Shown: positions 16,154-24,661, numbered from the stretch's first letter. The stretch is DNA of 64,000 bases from Micromonospora sp. RP3T (GCF_003027925.1 NZ_PYPS01000020.1:1-64000); one strand, 5' to 3'. Notes: generated by a model not told the origin, from the sequence alone. Numbers and translations: made by a program.

Positions 16154-16879
16154 GTGCAGCAGCACCTCACTCGATGGCTCCCCGCCATCGCGAAGACCGC
16201 CGTCGCGAGGACCACCGCCGTCGCCCGGAACCGTCGCGCCGCACTCGCCGTCGCGGGCGTGGCCGCCCTGGGCGGACTGGCCTTCGCACCCACCGCCGTC
16301 GCCGCGCCGGTGACCAGCGGACCCCACGCCGGCGCCAGGGCCGCCATCGACCTGGCCACCGGCAAGAAGACCGCCACCGAGGCGGTCACGTCCGGCCTGA
16401 CCACCGGTAGCGACAAGGTGCCCACCAAGGCCGACCGGCCGGCCCGGGACAAGCTCGTGCCGCACGGCGTCGAGGGCGCGCAGTCGCGTATCCCGCTCGA
16501 CGACGCGCAGCTCGACAACGCCAAGGCCATCGTCCAGGCGGCCAAGGAGACCGGCGTGGGGGAGCGGGGCGCCGTGATCGGCGTCGCCACGTCCCTGCAG
16601 GAGTCCAAGCTGTACAACCTGGGTCACCTCGGCACGTACAACGACCACGACTCGGAGGGTCTGTTCCAGCAGCGTCCGTCGTCCGGTTGGGGCACGTCCG
16701 AGCAGATCACCGACCCGGAGTACGCCAGCAAGGCGTTCTTCGGCGCGCTGAAGAACGTCGGCGGCTGGCAGAACCTGCCGCTGACCAGCGCGGCGCAGAC
16801 CGTGCAGGTGTCCGCCTACCCGTACGCGTACGCGCAGTGGGAGGAGCAGGCGGCGGACATCGTCCAGCAGCTCTGGTGA
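16154..16879 (+). CDS. Secreted lysozyme/transglycosylase-like protein, copy 1
   Basis: A 241-residue exported protein. A basic start, then a hydrophobic core (ALAVAGVAALGGLAFAPTAVAA) and an AxA-type cleavage site near residue 53 form a long Sec-type signal. The mature C-terminal domain (about 115-241; AVIGVATSLQESKLYNLGHLGTYNDHDSEGLFQQRPSSGWG) is a helical module with a conserved Glu (LQES) and GLFQQRPSxGWG. It is common in actinobacterial cell-wall hydrolases and likely adopts a lysozyme-like fold. The GTG at 16154 follows AAAGGG. Its C-terminal 125 residues are strongly similar to the gene at 17335. Peptidoglycan remodelling is the probable role. Confidence 0.75.
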   Translation: MQQHLTRWLPAIAKTAVARTTAVARNRRAALAVAGVAALGGLAFAPTAVAAPVTSGPHAGARAAIDLATGKKTATEAVTSGLTTGSDKVPTKADRPARDKLVPHGVEGAQSRIPLDDAQLDNAKAIVQAAKETGVGERGAVIGVATSLQESKLYNLGHLGTYNDHDSEGLFQQRPSSGWGTSEQITDPEYASKAFFGALKNVGGWQNLPLTSAAQTVQVSAYPYAYAQWEEQAADIVQQLW

Positions 16880-16891
16880 GACGTCACCCGT

Positions 16892-16925
16892 GACCGGCCG
16901 GCCCCCGATTCGGGGCCGGCCGGTC
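16892..16925 (+). terminator. GC-rich hairpin terminator
   Basis: GACCGGCCGGCCCC at 16892-16905 pairs with its perfect reverse complement at 16912-16925 around a 6-base loop, 13 bases after the stop of copy 1. A 14-bp GC stem without T-tract is the usual actinomycete terminator. Confidence 0.75.
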
Positions 16926-17334
16926 CGTCTGTCCGGCGGCCGGTCGACGCCCGCCGGCAGCTGGCCGGCGGTGTTCCGCGCGCCGGCGTGGGTGGGACGC
17001 CACGGGTGTCTCGGGGCGCTCCGAGGCGCCGGTGGTGTGCTCCCGAACAGACCCGGTGCGTCGTTTGTCCGGTTTCGGGGTGGTGGGCGGCACGCTGGCG
17101 GTGGAATGGGCCGGGGGGTCGCGGCGTTGTATCCCGGTGCACGGCTGAGGAAAGCGAGCGGCCCCCGCCGCCGGCCCCCGCCCGGGAATGACGGCGGGTC
17201 CCCGGTCGTTGCACAGTCTTCCGGCGCCGCGTCGAGGCCTCCGCCCCGCGAGCAGCCGGATCCCCGAGAACTTCTTGTGCGCCTGACGGTGCCCGCACCC
17301 CCCGGTGCGTTGACCCCCGAATGGAGCCTTTCTG
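16926..17334 (+). other. Long intergenic leader of the second secreted protein
   Basis: About 410 bases without a supported gene separate the terminator from the next start. The last 55 bases repeat the leader of copy 1 (shared block at about 17279-17325), and GGAG at 17323-17326 is the ribosome-binding site. I looked for the c-di-AMP (ydaO) riboswitch that often precedes actinobacterial wall hydrolases and did not find its core. The rest shows only generic GC-rich sequence. Confidence 0.5.
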
Positions 17335-17877
17335 ATGAACACGATGCTGCGTAAGAGTGTGCTGGGTATTGCTGGTCTGGCGTTCACCGGTGGTGTGTTC
17401 GCCGGTCCGATCGCCGCGCACGCCGACGCCTCCGCCCATGTGGCGAAGCCGGTCGTCGCCGTGCAGGGCGAGCAGTCCACGATCAACCTGAACGACGAGC
17501 AGACGGCCAACGTCAAGGCGATCATCGCCGCGACGAAGAAGGCCGGCCTGCCGGATCGGGCCGCGGTCATCTCGATCGCCACCGCGCTGCAGGAGTCGAA
17601 GCTGGAGAACCTGGGCCACCTCGGCGACCGCAACGACCACGACTCGCTGGGCCTGTTCCAGCAGCGCCCCTCCTCGGGTTGGGGCACGCCGGAGCAGATC
17701 ACCGACCCCGAGTACTCGACGCTGGCGTTCCTGAAGGGTCTGAAGCAGGTCGACGGCTGGCAGGACATGCCGCTGACCAAGGCGGCCCAGACCGTGCAGG
17801 TGTCGGCCTACCCGGACGCGTACGCCCAGTGGGAGAAGCAGGCCACCGACCTCGTCAACAAGCACTGGAACAGCTGA
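17335..17877 (+). CDS. Secreted lysozyme/transglycosylase-like protein, copy 2
   Basis: A 180-residue secreted protein, paralogue of the gene at 16154. A Sec signal peptide occupies residues 1-30 (LRKSVLGIAGLAFTGGVFAGPIAAHA). The rest is the same helical domain, with LQESKLENLGHLGDRNDHDS, GLFQQRPSSGWG, EQITDPEYSTLAFLKGL and VQVSAYPDAYAQWE. It is shorter because it lacks the linker between signal and domain. Tandem copies with similar leaders point to duplication. The likely job is peptidoglycan turnover during growth or resuscitation; the catalytic assignment of the LQES glutamate is inference. Confidence 0.77.
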   Translation: MNTMLRKSVLGIAGLAFTGGVFAGPIAAHADASAHVAKPVVAVQGEQSTINLNDEQTANVKAIIAATKKAGLPDRAAVISIATALQESKLENLGHLGDRNDHDSLGLFQQRPSSGWGTPEQITDPEYSTLAFLKGLKQVDGWQDMPLTKAAQTVQVSAYPDAYAQWEKQATDLVNKHWNS

Positions 17878-17884
17878 GACAGCA

Positions 17885-17921
17885 CGAAGGCCGGCACCCC
17901 TGCCCGGGGTGCCGGCCTTCG
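17885..17921. terminator. Strong hairpin terminator
   Basis: CGAAGGCCGGCACCCC (17885-17900) pairs with its perfect reverse complement (17906-17921) around a 5-base loop, 7 bases after the stop of copy 2. It can also serve the convergent MFS gene that ends at 17968. Confidence 0.85.
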
Positions 17922-17967
17922 CGTGCGCCGTGGGTGTCAAGCGGGGCGCGTTCCTCTACCGGAGGCG

Positions 17968-19425
17968 TTAACGGGGGGCCCGGCCTTTCACCCGGCGGCC
18001 GGCGACGATGTCGACCACGGCGGCGACCAGCGCCAGCACGATGATGCCGGCGGCGAGCAGCAGCGAGTGCCGGAACGCCACCGACCAGTCGCCCCGGTTG
18101 TCGGCCAGTGTGGAGAAGAACAACGCGCCCACCGCCGCGATGCCGGCGGCCGAGCCGATCCGCTGTCCGGTCTGGAGCATGCCGGCCCCGCTGCCGGCCA
18201 TCGGCACGGGCACCTCCGACAGCGTGAGCGTCTGGTTGGGCGCGATCACCAGGCCGCTGCCCAGCCCGGCGACGAGCAGCGGCAGCGCGGTACGCAGCGG
18301 CACGTGCTGGTGCGGTCCGCCGGTCAGCACCAGGTCGGTGGCGACCAGCCCGACCACCACGGCGAGCAGCCCGATCGCGACCAGCGGCCGGCCGTACCGG
18401 GTCACCACCCGCCCGCCCAGCGCGGAGGCGACCGCCGAACCGAGCGCGAACGGGGTGATCGCCAGGCCGGCGACGAGCGCGCTGTAACCCAACCCGATCT
18501 GGAGGTACAGCGTGAAGATGAAGAAGATCGCGGTGAAGCCGGCGAAGTAGATCAGCCCGATCAGCGAACCCAGCGTGTACGAGCGCAGCCCGAACAGCCG
18601 CAGGTCGAACAGGGGTGTGGTGTGCCGGGCGTACCGGCGTTCCCAGAACGCGAAGCCGGCGAGCAGCAGCAGGCCGAGCGGGATGAGCAGCCACTTGGTC
18701 GAGCCCTGCCACTGCTCCCGCTGCACCAGCGGCAGCAGGACCACGGTGACCCCGGCGCCGAGCAGCAGCACGCCGACCGGGTCGAGCCGGTGCCGGTCGG
18801 GCTGCCCGGCGGGCCGGGCGGGCATCAGCCGCCAGCCGAGCACCATCGCGACGATGCCGACCGGGATGTTGACGAAGAACACCCACCGCCAGCCGTGCTC
18901 GGCGCCGCCGAGCTGGATGAGCAGCCCGCCCAGCAGCGGCCCGACCGCGGTGGAGATGCCGATGGTGGCGCCGAGCAGCCCGAACGCGCGCCCCCGGTCG
19001 GCGCCCCGGAAGAGCTGCTGGATCATGCCGCTGACCTGTGGGTTGACGATGCCGGCGGCGGCGCCCTGGACGAGCCGGGCGACGATCAGCCAGGTCGCCG
19101 ACGTGGCCAGCCCGGCGAGCGCGCTGGTCAGCGTGAACAGTCCCACCCCGACCACGAACGCGGTCCGCCGGCCGCGCGCGTCGCCGAACCGTCCGGCCGG
19201 CACCAGCACCAGGCCGAACGTCAACGCGTACCCGGACAGCACCCACTGCAGGTCGCTCGGGGTGGCGTGCAGTGCCCGGTCGATCGACGGGACGGCGACG
19301 TTGACGATGCTGACGTCCAGCAGCGTCATGAACGCCGCGACCAGGCCGACGCTCAGTGCCCGCCACCGACGTCGCTCGTCGTACCCGGTCTCCGTCGCCG
19401 GCGTCGACGGCCGGTCCCCACTCAT
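17968..19425 (-). CDS. MFS drug exporter, 14-helix DHA2 (EmrB/QacA) family
   Basis: A 485-residue transporter with about fourteen membrane segments. Motif A appears as GRFGDARGRRTAFVVG, motif C-like GLLGATIGISTAVGPLLGGLL follows, and LDVSIVNVAVPSI near the N-terminus is the DHA2 signature. It would export drugs or metabolites against protons. The ATG at 19425 is preferred for its GGGGGG ribosome-binding site; an ATG at 19455 adds ten residues. There is no dedicated regulator gene beside it. The small protein at 19497 is upstream on the same strand. Confidence 0.87.
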   Translation of the reverse strand: MSGDRPSTPATETGYDERRRWRALSVGLVAAFMTLLDVSIVNVAVPSIDRALHATPSDLQWVLSGYALTFGLVLVPAGRFGDARGRRTAFVVGVGLFTLTSALAGLATSATWLIVARLVQGAAAGIVNPQVSGMIQQLFRGADRGRAFGLLGATIGISTAVGPLLGGLLIQLGGAEHGWRWVFFVNIPVGIVAMVLGWRLMPARPAGQPDRHRLDPVGVLLLGAGVTVVLLPLVQREQWQGSTKWLLIPLGLLLLAGFAFWERRYARHTTPLFDLRLFGLRSYTLGSLIGLIYFAGFTAIFFIFTLYLQIGLGYSALVAGLAITPFALGSAVASALGGRVVTRYGRPLVAIGLLAVVVGLVATDLVLTGGPHQHVPLRTALPLLVAGLGSGLVIAPNQTLTLSEVPVPMAGSGAGMLQTGQRIGSAAGIAAVGALFFSTLADNRGDWSVAFRHSLLLAAGIIVLALVAAVVDIVAGRRVKGRAPR

Positions 19426-19496
19426 CGTGCCCCCCACAGACCGTCGATCACGCATCCCCGATCGCTACCCGGACCTCGGTGGGGCAAACGAGGCGG

Positions 19497-19733
19497 TCAG
19501 GCCATCTGGCGCGCGCACCAGCGGGGCCCGAAGTCCAGGCCCGTCATCGGCGAGTCCTCGCGGTGCAGCAGTCCCCGCTCGGTGAGCGTGTGCAGCGGCT
19601 CGCGCAGCTCCTCCTCGGTCATCTGGGTCTCCTCGGAGATCAGGTCCGGGTACGGGACGTGTCCCCGCGCCTCCAGCGCGGACACCGCCTGGTACACCCG
19701 TTCCTCGACCGCGGACAACTGGACCTGAGGCAT
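19497..19733 (-). CDS. Small winged-helix-like protein, 78 aa
   Basis: A 78-residue acidic protein (AVEERVYQAVSALEARGHVPYPDLISEETQMTEEELREPLHTLTERGLLHRED). The arrangement of helix, helix, recognition-like helix and GLLHRED wing looks like a minimal winged helix of the kind found in MarR and PadR relatives. It could be a small DNA-binding or protein-binding regulator. It lies 72 bases upstream of the MFS exporter, on the same strand. I do not recognise a named family. Confidence 0.65.
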   Translation of the reverse strand: MPQVQLSAVEERVYQAVSALEARGHVPYPDLISEETQMTEEELREPLHTLTERGLLHREDSPMTGLDFGPRWCARQMA

Positions 19734-19753
19734 CGCTTCCCTCCTCGGCGTGG

Positions 19754-19774
19754 ACCGTCCGACCGCCGGACGGT
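19754..19774. repeat. Inverted repeat upstream of the small winged-helix gene
   Basis: ACCGTCCG (19754-19761) and CGGACGGT (19767-19774) form a perfect 8-bp inverted repeat with a 5-base spacer, 21 bases before the start of the small gene. It could be an operator or a leader hairpin. Confidence 0.4.
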
Positions 19775-19870
19775 CGGCAACCGGCGCTTACCCGGGCGGC
19801 CGGCGATGATGCCCACCCGATCGAGGGTCGTGTGCGGCCACCCGGCTCGCCGGTGCCCTAGGCTGCACCA

Positions 19871-21007
19871 GTGATCATCTGGGATCTCGTCGTGGTCGGT
19901 GGCGGGCCCGCCGGCCTCTCCGCCGCGCGTGCCGCGGCCCGGGCCGGCGTGCGGACGTTGGTGGTCGAGCGGGCCACCCACCCCCGGTACAAGACGTGCG
20001 GCGGCGGCCTGATCGGCACCTCGCTGGCCGAGGCCGGTGACGTGATCGAGGTGCCCGCGCAGGACCGGGTCGACCGGGTGACGTTCACCCGGGACGGGCG
20101 ACGCGCGTTCACCCGCCGCCACGCCGAGGCGGTGATCACGATGATCCGCCGCGAGGAGTTCGACGACCGGCTGCGCGCCGCCGCGGTGTCCGCCGGCGTC
20201 GAGGTCCGCGAGGGCGTCGCGGTCCGCGCGGTGGAGCAGGACCCCGACGAGGTACGCCTGCGGCTGGCCGACGGTGAGGTGGTGCGCGCCCGTGCGGTGG
20301 TCGGCGCGGACGGCTCCTCCGGGGTGACCGCCCGACACGTCAGGGTGCGCTTCCGCCAGGTCGATCTGGGGCTGGAGCTGGAGCTGCCGGTGCCCGCCGT
20401 CGAGCGGGACCGCTGGCGGGGCCGGGTGCTGCTCGACTGGGGCCGGGTCCCCGGCTCGTACGCCTGGGTCTTCCCGAAGGGCGACCGGCTCACCGTGGGC
20501 GTCATCTCCGCCCGCGGTGACGGCGAGCGGACCCGCGCCTACCTGCGCGACTTCGTGGCCCGGCTGGGGCTGTCCGGGATCGCGCCCGAGCACGACTCCG
20601 GTCACCTGACCCGCTGCCGCGCCGACGACTCCCCGCTGCGCCACGGCCGGGTGCTCGTCGTCGGCGACGCGGCCGGCCTGCTGGAGCCGTGGAGCCGGGA
20701 GGGCATCAGCTACGCCCTGCGGTCCGGCCGGCTGGCCGGCGCGGCGGTCGCCGACGGTGACCTGGACGCGTACCCCCGGGAGGTGGCGCGGCTGCTGACG
20801 CCGGAGATGCGGGCCGGGCACCGGCTGCTGGACGCGTTCCAGCGGCGACCGGACGTGTTCCACGCGATGCTGGCGACCCCGCTCGGCTGGCGGATGTTCG
20901 TCCGGTTCTGTCAGGGGCGGATCGGCTTCGCCGAGGCGCTCGACCGGCGACCGGTACGGGCCGGGCTGGCGCTGATCGACCGCCTGCCCCCGGTCAGGGG
21001 ACGATGA
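19871..21007 (+). CDS. Geranylgeranyl reductase family FAD-dependent oxidoreductase
   Basis: A 378-residue flavoprotein. FAD motif GGGPAGLSAA is at residues 10-19, KTCGGGL follows after about 20 residues, and VVGDAAGLLEPWSREGISYAL is the C-terminal FAD/substrate motif typical of geranylgeranyl reductases and related halogenase-like enzymes. It would reduce isoprenoid double bonds, for example on menaquinone or lipid side chains, but related proteins act on other substrates. It starts at GTG 19871. Its end overlaps the convergent alcohol dehydrogenase by 14 bases. Confidence 0.87.
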   Translation: MIIWDLVVVGGGPAGLSAARAAARAGVRTLVVERATHPRYKTCGGGLIGTSLAEAGDVIEVPAQDRVDRVTFTRDGRRAFTRRHAEAVITMIRREEFDDRLRAAAVSAGVEVREGVAVRAVEQDPDEVRLRLADGEVVRARAVVGADGSSGVTARHVRVRFRQVDLGLELELPVPAVERDRWRGRVLLDWGRVPGSYAWVFPKGDRLTVGVISARGDGERTRAYLRDFVARLGLSGIAPEHDSGHLTRCRADDSPLRHGRVLVVGDAAGLLEPWSREGISYALRSGRLAGAAVADGDLDAYPREVARLLTPEMRAGHRLLDAFQRRPDVFHAMLATPLGWRMFVRFCQGRIGFAEALDRRPVRAGLALIDRLPPVRGR

Positions 21008-22028
21008 CCGCCCGCCCGTGGATGTCCCCCCGGCGCAGCGCCTCGTACGCCTCGGGCGCCTCGTCCAGCGGGAACGTCTGCACGTCGGCGTGCAGCCGAC
21101 CGTCCCGGGCCAGCGCGATGACCTCCTGGAGTTCGGCGCGGGTACCCCAGAACGGCACCACCACACCGGTCTCCAACGGCACCGGGGGCGGCGCGTCGGC
21201 GACCGGCCGGACCGGCAACGTGCCCCCGGCCAGGCCGACCAGCAGCAGTTGACCACCGGTGGCGACGACCTGCCGGGCGGTGTCCAGGGTGGGCTGCGCG
21301 CCGACGAAGTCGAGCACCACGTCCGCGCCGTCCGGCGGCGGTCCGACCAGTTCGCGGATCTTCTCCACCGCGTCCGCGCCGGCCCGCACCACGTGGTGGG
21401 CGCCGAGCCGGTCGGCGAGGTCCAGCGCGGCGACGTTGGTGTCCACCGCGACGATCCGCACCGCGGTGGTGGCGACAAGGATCTGCAGCGCCATGTGCCC
21501 CAGCCCGCCGATGCCGATCACCACGCAGGTGGTGCCGGGGCGCAGCCGGGGCCGGGCCAGCTCCACCGCGTGGTACGGGGTCAGCCCGGCGTCGGTCAGC
21601 GGCGCGGCCTGGGTCAGGTCCATCTCGCCCACGTGCAGCAGCCGGGACGCCGGCACCACGACGTGCTCGGCCAGCCCGCCGTCGCGGCTGAGCCCGATGC
21701 CGCCGACCGGGGTGACCCGGCAGCGGTTCTCCTCGCCGCGCAGGCAGGCCCGGCACCGGCCGCAGCCGACGATCCCGTAGACCGCGGCCCGGTCCCCGGG
21801 CGACCAACCGTCCACGCCGGGACCGGCGGCCTCCACCGTGCCGGCGATCTCGTGGCCCAACGTCATCGGGGTGGGGAACATCCCTGCCTCGGCGTCCAGG
21901 ATGTGCAGGTCGGAGTGGCAGGCGCCGACCGCGCCGACGCGCAGCAGCACCTCACCGGGGCCGGGCTCCGGGGTGGGCACCTCGGTCAGCTCCAGCACCC
22001 CCGGAGCGGTCATCCGTACCGCGCGCAT
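20994..22028 (-). CDS. Zinc-dependent alcohol dehydrogenase, NAD-dependent
   Basis: A 344-residue medium-chain dehydrogenase. The N-terminal catalytic-zinc region reads GACHSDLHILDAEAG, followed by the GHEIAGTVEAAGPGV block, structural-zinc cysteines CGRCRACLRGEENRC and the NAD motif GIGGLGHMALQ. The ATG at 22028 is preceded by GGGAGG. The sequence resembles broad-range alcohol dehydrogenases of the AdhP type. It is monocistronic as far as can be seen. The physiological alcohol is unknown; the adjacent isoprenoid reductase may be coincidental. Confidence 0.87.
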   Translation of the reverse strand: MRAVRMTAPGVLELTEVPTPEPGPGEVLLRVGAVGACHSDLHILDAEAGMFPTPMTLGHEIAGTVEAAGPGVDGWSPGDRAAVYGIVGCGRCRACLRGEENRCRVTPVGGIGLSRDGGLAEHVVVPASRLLHVGEMDLTQAAPLTDAGLTPYHAVELARPRLRPGTTCVVIGIGGLGHMALQILVATTAVRIVAVDTNVAALDLADRLGAHHVVRAGADAVEKIRELVGPPPDGADVVLDFVGAQPTLDTARQVVATGGQLLLVGLAGGTLPVRPVADAPPPVPLETGVVVPFWGTRAELQEVIALARDGRLHADVQTFPLDEAPEAYEALRRGDIHGRAVIVP

Positions 22029-22125
22029 GTCGCCCTCCCGCCTCGTCGCCGACGACCGTCGCGGCGGCATACCCGCACCGTCTCGGTTGATACCGCCGCC
22101 GGTCGGGCGGGCGCACAATGCGGGC

Positions 22126-22311
22126 ATGAGCGAACCGGTCGAGTCGTTCACCGACGACGAGTACGCGTTCCTGCGGCATGTCCGCTTCGGCGAGCTGCCG
22201 CCCCGGGTCAGCCCCGAGGAACGCGCGGAGTCCATCGAGACGGACACCCGGCCGGACCGGCCGGATCCGACCGGCGGCGAGTCGGAGTGGCACCTGCGCG
22301 CCGGCGGCTGA
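22126..22311 (+). CDS. Small acidic hypothetical protein, 61 aa
   Basis: A 61-residue acidic protein (SFTDDEYAFLRHVRFGELPPRVSPEERAES, then a PDRPDP-rich linker and SEWHLRAGG). It keeps the codon usage of neighbouring genes and starts at an ATG 97 bases from the divergent alcohol dehydrogenase. Similar small proteins beside oxidoreductases occur in related actinomycetes as I recall; no function is known to me. Confidence 0.6.
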   Translation: MSEPVESFTDDEYAFLRHVRFGELPPRVSPEERAESIETDTRPDRPDPTGGESEWHLRAGG

Positions 22312-22314
22312 CAC

Positions 22315-22413
22315 TCAGGCGACGAAGACGCCCCTGCCAACCCGGCCGATCAGCTCGTCTGACTGGATCATCGAGTCGACAGCCCGACGAACCGTCATGT
22401 GGGTCCGGCGCGT
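22315..22413 (-). pseudogene. Truncated GntR-type winged helix
   Basis: On the minus strand this frame reads THMTVRRAVDSMIQSDELIG followed by RVGRGVFVA and a stop. This is the second half of a GntR helix-turn-helix plus wing, normally MTVRRAVDxLxxEGLxxRRxGRGTFVA. The expected first helices are missing, and upstream codons are low-complexity. It reads as the tail of a decayed GntR regulator, in a patch of lower GC than the rest of the window. Confidence 0.55.
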
Positions 22414-22444
22414 ACGCGAGGAATGCGGGGGAGGGGCGCCATCG

Positions 22445-22594
22445 ATGATCCGAGAACTGGAAGAGCTGCCCCTCATCCCAGTAGCGGAAGCTCCGACCAC
22501 CCTCGTGCTCGCGAACGGGAGTGAGATCGCCGGATGGGCTTTCGTCTTCTCGGATGGTTCGGCCTGGATTGTCCGGCCAGACGCGAGGCCATGA
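22445..22594 (+). CDS. Small hypothetical protein, 49 aa, atypical composition
   Basis: An ATG at 22445, eight bases after a GGGGGAGGGG ribosome-binding site, opens a 49-residue frame (MIRELEELPLIPVAEAPTTL, NGSEIAGWAFVFSDGSAWIV). The balance of hydrophobic and polar residues is protein-like. By my count GC here is about 58-62 percent over 120 bases, against well over 70 percent around it, so the codon use is foreign. It may be a small accessory protein brought in with the GntR remnant. I do not recognise it. Confidence 0.4.
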   Translation: MIRELEELPLIPVAEAPTTLVLANGSEIAGWAFVFSDGSAWIVRPDARP

Positions 22595-22719
22595 TTCACT
22601 CCGGCTCGGTGCGGGCTCTCGTCAACTTCTGGGCGCAGGTCTTCGAATGTGAGGTAGGGATCCCCAAGGAGGCTGTCCAGGCAGCGGCGGCCACGAAGGT
22701 GCCCGTGCGGACAGCTTTC

Positions 22720-22769
22720 AGATCTTGGAAGCTCTCGGCCCCTCCCGGGGCCCTCTCTTTCCAAGATCT
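22720..22769. repeat. Composite inverted repeat in the low-GC patch
   Basis: AGATCTTGGAA (22720-22730) and TTCCAAGATCT (22759-22769) are perfect reverse complements. Inside them GGCCCC (22737-22742) and GGGGCC (22747-22752) form a second stem around TCCC. The two stems are separated by an unpaired CT-rich internal loop. It could be a terminator or the end of an acquired segment. Confidence 0.5.
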
Positions 22770-22828
22770 CCGGGCCGGCCCGGGCCGGGGCCCGGGGCGG
22801 GGTGGGTCGGGTGGTGGTGTGGACATGA

Positions 22829-22861
22829 CGAGGGGCCCCGGTGTGACGCCGGGGCCCCTCG
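22829..22861 (-). terminator. Terminator of the 5'-nucleotidase gene
   Basis: CGAGGGGCCCCGG (22829-22841) pairs with CCGGGGCCCCTCG (22849-22861) around a 7-base loop. It begins 9 bases after the stop of the nucleotidase on the minus strand. Confidence 0.8.
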
Positions 22862-22870
22862 CCGGGCGAC

Positions 22871-24661
22871 TCAGAAGACCGGCACGCCCTCGCGGACCAG
22901 CTTCCAGTTCGGCACGAAGAAGTCGGCCGGGTCGATGGTGCCCTTGGCCTGCGCCCAGTCGATCAGCAGCTGGCGGATCTCCTGCTGCGCGTTGTAGACC
23001 TGCGTCTTCACGATGCCGGGGAAGTTGCCGCCGCCGCTGCGCCGGTAGTTGTTCACCGCCACCACGAACTGCGCGTCGGCCGCGACCGGCGTGTCGGTGC
23101 CGGCCAGCACCAGGCGGGTGATCCGCTGACCGACCGGCTTCGAGATGTCGATGTCGTAGTCGACGCCGGAGAACACGTCGTAGTTGTAGTCCGGCACGGC
23201 CGGGTCGCTGATCGTCTCCGGGTCGACCGTGGCGCCCACCGGCACCGTGACGAAGTACTTCGCTGAGTACTCGAGGTACGCCTTCACCTCGGCGCCGGTC
23301 AGCACGACCGCCTCGAGCGTGTTGTCGAACACGTACAGGCCGGCCACGTCGCGGATCCGCACGTCGCCCTGCGGGAACACCGCGGTGCGGCTGAACGGCG
23401 CGGCGATCGACAGCACGGGCAGGCCCGCGTACGCGCCGCCGGCCAGCGCCTCGGTGACCACCTCGGTCTGGACGTGGTTGATGAAGTCCAGGATCGGGGT
23501 GTCCTTGTAGCGCGACTCGGCGGCGGACAGCTCCACGCTCGACTGCGCGACCACCCGGTTGACGTACTCGACCGTCTTGGCGTGCTGGCCGCGCACGGCC
23601 GCGAGCACCGCCGGGTCCTCGGCCACGGTGTTGGTGTTCAGCGTGGTGGCCGACGAGTCGACGACCTTCCAGCAGCCCTTCTCCCGGGTCAGCGTGAAGT
23701 CCATCCGGGTCAGCCGCTGGCCCCACTTCGACGGCTCGGAGGTGAGCACCGCCTTGCCGGTCTTCAGGTTGGTGACGAACTTCTCCGGCACCTCGTTGTG
23801 GGCGTGACCGAACAGGATCGCGTCGATGCCGGGCACCTGCTCGGCGATCAGCGCGGTCGGGTTCTCGTTCGGCAGCTCCGGGCCGTAGCTGGAGGTGCCG
23901 CTGTCCCCGCCGTGCGCGGAGATGATGACCACGTCGGCGCCGCGCCGGCGCATCACCGGCACCCACTTCGCGGCGGTGGCGACCATGTCGGCGAAGACCA
24001 GGCGACCCTCGACGTTGGCCTTGTCCCAGATGGCCACGCCCGGGTTGGTCAGGCCGAGGATGCCGACGCGCAGCTTCGGCGCGCCGTGCCCGCCGAGCCG
24101 GACCTCCTTGATCACGTACGGCAGGAAGGCCGGCTTGCCGGTCTTGGAGTTGATCGCGTTCGCGGCGAGCGCCGGGAAGCCGAGCTGCTTGATCCAGGTG
24201 GCCAGCAGCGGCAGGCCGTAGTTGAACTCATGGTTGCCGAGCGTGACGGCGTCGTAGCGCAGCACGTTCATCGCGCCTGCCATCGGGTGCGTCTCACCGG
24301 TGCTGGTGATCGGCTCCTGCTTGGCGTAGTAGGTGGCCAGCGGCGTGCCCTGGATGGTGTCGCCGGCGTCCAGGACCAGCGTGGCCTTGCCCGTGCGCTC
24401 CGCCCGGATCTGGTTGACCAGGGTGGCCAGCTTCGCGACGCCGACGTCGTTGTGCTTGCTGTCGTCGAACTCGGCGTCCTTGTAGTAGTCCCAGTTGTAG
24501 ACGTTGCCGTGGGTGTCCGAGGTGCCGAGGACGGTCAGGTCCCAGGTCTTCGGCTGCTTCGGCTTCGCCTCGGCGGGCGCGCCGGCGAGCAGCGGAGCGG
24601 TCGCCGCGGCGGCGGCGACGGCCAGCACCTGGCGGCGCGAGGCGCCGGAGGAGGAGGTCAT
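22871..24661 (-). CDS. Secreted 5'-nucleotidase / 2',3'-cyclic-nucleotide phosphodiesterase family
   Basis: A 596-residue exported metallophosphatase. The N-terminus has a Tat-like SRRQVLAVAAAAATAPLLAG signal ending at APAEA. The calcineurin-like domain shows GTSDTHGN, DAGDTIQGTP, GNHEFNYG, SAHGGDSG and FGHAHNE. The C-terminal 5'-nucleotidase domain ends with NNYRRSGGGNFPG. It dephosphorylates extracellular nucleotides to scavenge phosphate and nucleosides. The ATG at 24661 is chosen because GGAAAGG lies six bases upstream; an ATG at 24676 has no such site. A TATGGT at 24708-24713 on the minus strand may be its -10 element. Confidence 0.88.
   Translation of the reverse strand: MTSSSGASRRQVLAVAAAAATAPLLAGAPAEAKPKQPKTWDLTVLGTSDTHGNVYNWDYYKDAEFDDSKHNDVGVAKLATLVNQIRAERTGKATLVLDAGDTIQGTPLATYYAKQEPITSTGETHPMAGAMNVLRYDAVTLGNHEFNYGLPLLATWIKQLGFPALAANAINSKTGKPAFLPYVIKEVRLGGHGAPKLRVGILGLTNPGVAIWDKANVEGRLVFADMVATAAKWVPVMRRRGADVVIISAHGGDSGTSSYGPELPNENPTALIAEQVPGIDAILFGHAHNEVPEKFVTNLKTGKAVLTSEPSKWGQRLTRMDFTLTREKGCWKVVDSSATTLNTNTVAEDPAVLAAVRGQHAKTVEYVNRVVAQSSVELSAAESRYKDTPILDFINHVQTEVVTEALAGGAYAGLPVLSIAAPFSRTAVFPQGDVRIRDVAGLYVFDNTLEAVVLTGAEVKAYLEYSAKYFVTVPVGATVDPETISDPAVPDYNYDVFSGVDYDIDISKPVGQRITRLVLAGTDTPVAADAQFVVAVNNYRRSGGGNFPGIVKTQVYNAQQEIRQLLIDWAQAKGTIDPADFFVPNWKLVREGVPVF

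Noticed and set aside
16880..17334. c-di-AMP (ydaO) riboswitch before the second secreted protein
   Set aside because: I looked for its conserved core near these wall-hydrolase-like genes and could not find it, so only a shared leader block is reported.
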